Source of the DNA: Priapulus caudatus
Lineage: Eukaryota; Priapulida; Priapulimorpha; Priapulimorphida; Priapulidae
Assembly: GCF_000485595.1 (NCBI RefSeq)
Contig: NW_014577178.1
Span: 40,682-104,681, forward strand
Reading direction: 5' to 3'
Length of the DNA: 64,000 nucleotides
The position numbers and the translations under genes are program-made. Position 1 is the first letter of the stretch. The number at the start of each line of letters is the position of its first letter. Positions 62,211 to 64,000 of this stretch are shown one piece after another. A model generated the notes under the pieces. It made no database searches. It saw nothing but the letters and a program-made list of their open reading frames with translations, and had not been told where the DNA came from.

Positions 62211-64000
62211 GTCCTGATATGAGCTTCGCCTTGTATCGGCTTTTCTTGCAAGCGCAGCACTTAGATGGATTGTTTTGAGCATGCATTGTAATAGTAGGTG
62301 CAATGAAAAACTACATGATAAAAGCGAGTGTTCAATACTCGGCACAAGCCAAAACAAGAAAAAAAAAAGAAAAAAAAAAGGAGGAAGAAAAAGAACTGCT
62401 TGAACAATGTTGTTAGAAATAAATTAAATGAGGAGTGCAGACCCGCAAAATGTAGATTCATTTTTTTCATGTCTATATTTTGAAGCCATTAGCTTCTGGC
62501 GGGTGGCTTTTAATGAGTTTCTTACATGCAGTTAAAATCTGTCCAGCAGCTTCTGAGCAGTAGTATCCGTTGACGTCTACACACACGGCAGCATGTGCAG
62601 TGCATGGCTTTAGTGGAGCCTGCCCGCGGCAGTACACGCATGACGTACGCAACGCCGCATAAACACGTGGGCAGTGCATGCATGCACACTCGTATGGCGT
62701 CGGCACAGATAGCACATGAGCTAAAGCAGAGTACACAGCACGCATACATGGCATAGTATGCAGTAACGGGCATAAAATTGAAGCACAGCGAGCTTCTACT
62801 AGTGGCTAAAACGAGTGTTTAGCAAGTGATTCAGCTGGGTAGGAATTGGTTTAGAGCAACGCGGCCTAACATAACACATAGCCACGAATGGAATCGGCGC
62901 AGTCATTCGCTGAGAAGAAAGGGAGGGACTGTATCATGGCTATCGATGTTGATTCGTACATGTAGAGAGGAGCGCCTGTAGCGTGTGCACAAACCCAATG
63001 CGGAGGAGGGAACACTTTTGGGAAATAGGATGCCAAGGGCAAATAACGAGAGTCGAATTGGCGTGCCGTAACTTTGGAAGTTTAAGAAACATAGCAGGCA
63101 CATGCACGTAGGGGCTGCTGACAGCTATTCATATATTGCGTTAGTGAGGACATTATTGTTCTATGTGTGCCTGCGGTGAATAGAGATGCATGGGAGAGAG
63201 TGGCGTGCGAAAACGCAGGCAGTGTAGCACGCGGGTTCCGAGCGCGCATCCAGCGGCCTGTTTTATGAGGCATTGAGAGAGGTCTGAATCTGCGCCCAGG
63301 GGTGGGGTGTAGCATGTTACGCAGTGCTTGTCTGGGGCGGGCAGGTGACGGTTGCGCAGGCATTAGGATGGTCGTGATTGAGGAGTTTCATTCGCATGAC
63401 AATCTGACGTACGTACGAGACATTGAAGAGTCAAAGTCAAGATAAATGTGTTTTTTTGTAGTAAAGCAGTAGGAGACCTGATATTATAATCTATAAGCTG
63501 ATACACCTATATGAACGGCGTGGTAAATACTAGTTTCAATAGAGAGGGATCACAAAGTTCACTACTAAGGTAGCGTTGGAGTGGTAGGATGGACACACGC
63601 GAAAAAAAATAGTGAGTCTAACGTTAACATACGGTATAATAGACAGCTACGAACAACACACATGGAGCAGTAAGTGAAAGAAGCGTTTGCTCAGGCAGGC
63701 CATGTAAACGGTAAGACGTGGTCTGTTAGCTGACTAGACGTAATGAGTGAATATGCAATATTATCTGAGTGTTGATGTTGCTATTGATGAGATAAGTAAG
63801 GAATGGAGGAGCAGGCGTGAAGGTGAGTCGAGTGGTCGAATAGTTATAGTACTGCGCGTATTATTATAGCGAAGAGATTTGATAGCCCAGCGTCTGAAAT
63901 TATTAAAATTAATGGCGCAAGTGAACCTTGTGAAAGATGTTCTACGAGGCAATGCACGAGTGATGATATCGTGATGTATATCGTCCGACTAGTAACGAGC

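Larger units (their letters stand above)
60475..63900. repeat. S3 block, copy 2 (error-rich, with insertions)
   Basis: It follows 44320-46830 in order but has two large extra segments, at about 60740-61131 and 62030-62210, besides dense small indels. Confidence 0.75.
55150..64000. other. low-quality, indel-rich sequence
   Basis: Where this stretch can be compared with cleaner copies (46.8-49.7 and 42.9-46.8 kb) it differs by frequent 1-3 base insertions and deletions spread evenly over repeats and unique parts. This looks like uncorrected long-read sequence rather than evolutionary divergence. ORFs here should not be trusted. Confidence 0.7.

Overview
The window is eukaryotic, almost certainly metazoan and probably a marine-invertebrate-type genome. 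It has very few coding bases, spliced exons separated by introns of 5-17 kb, many microsatellites (CA, CT, TA, TTA), short non-autonomous transposons, pol III-type repeats and one 10-N scaffold gap. No operons, rRNA or intact transposase genes are visible. The species cannot be fixed from the sequence; a lophotrochozoan is only a guess.

The one gene I recognise is the 5' part of a class I bHLH E-protein gene (TCF3/TCF4/TCF12/daughterless family) on the minus strand. Three small coding exons with consensus splice sites (41136-41194, 36306-36375, 19106-19173) join in frame and match the N-terminal region of vertebrate E proteins. A different coding first exon with its own ATG (20709-20979), in a CpG-rich block, ends in the same phase as the 36.3-kb exon and can splice into the 19.1-kb exon. 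The sequence therefore predicts two alternative N-termini, as is typical of E-protein genes. A further exon at 8461-8507 may belong to the gene. The AD1-encoding first exon, the rest of the transactivation region and the bHLH exons were not found and presumably lie outside the window.

Layout: 1-19 kb is intronic or intergenic, with a foldback element, a hAT-like MITE, CpG-rich islands and microsatellites, including the gap at 15978-15987. From 19-42 kb lie the exons, candidate enhancers, a satellite-like ATCCCTGAT region (33.4-34.4 kb) and three micro-palindromes. From 37.6-64 kb the window is heavily duplicated. A 5.2-kb block (37.6-42.8 kb) recurs nearly identically at 49.6-54.8 kb, including an E-protein exon. 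Blocks at 42.9-46.8 and 48.2-49.7 kb recur at 58.9-63.9 and 57.2-58.8 kb with dense small insertions and deletions, as in unpolished long-read sequence. Junctions fall in microsatellites, so false duplication in the assembly is as likely as real duplication.

The most novel signal is a family of 37-48 bp, almost wholly palindromic mini-insertions with CARG...CYTG ends. Three are flanked by perfect 7-bp direct repeats, and one has a precise empty site in the duplicate block.
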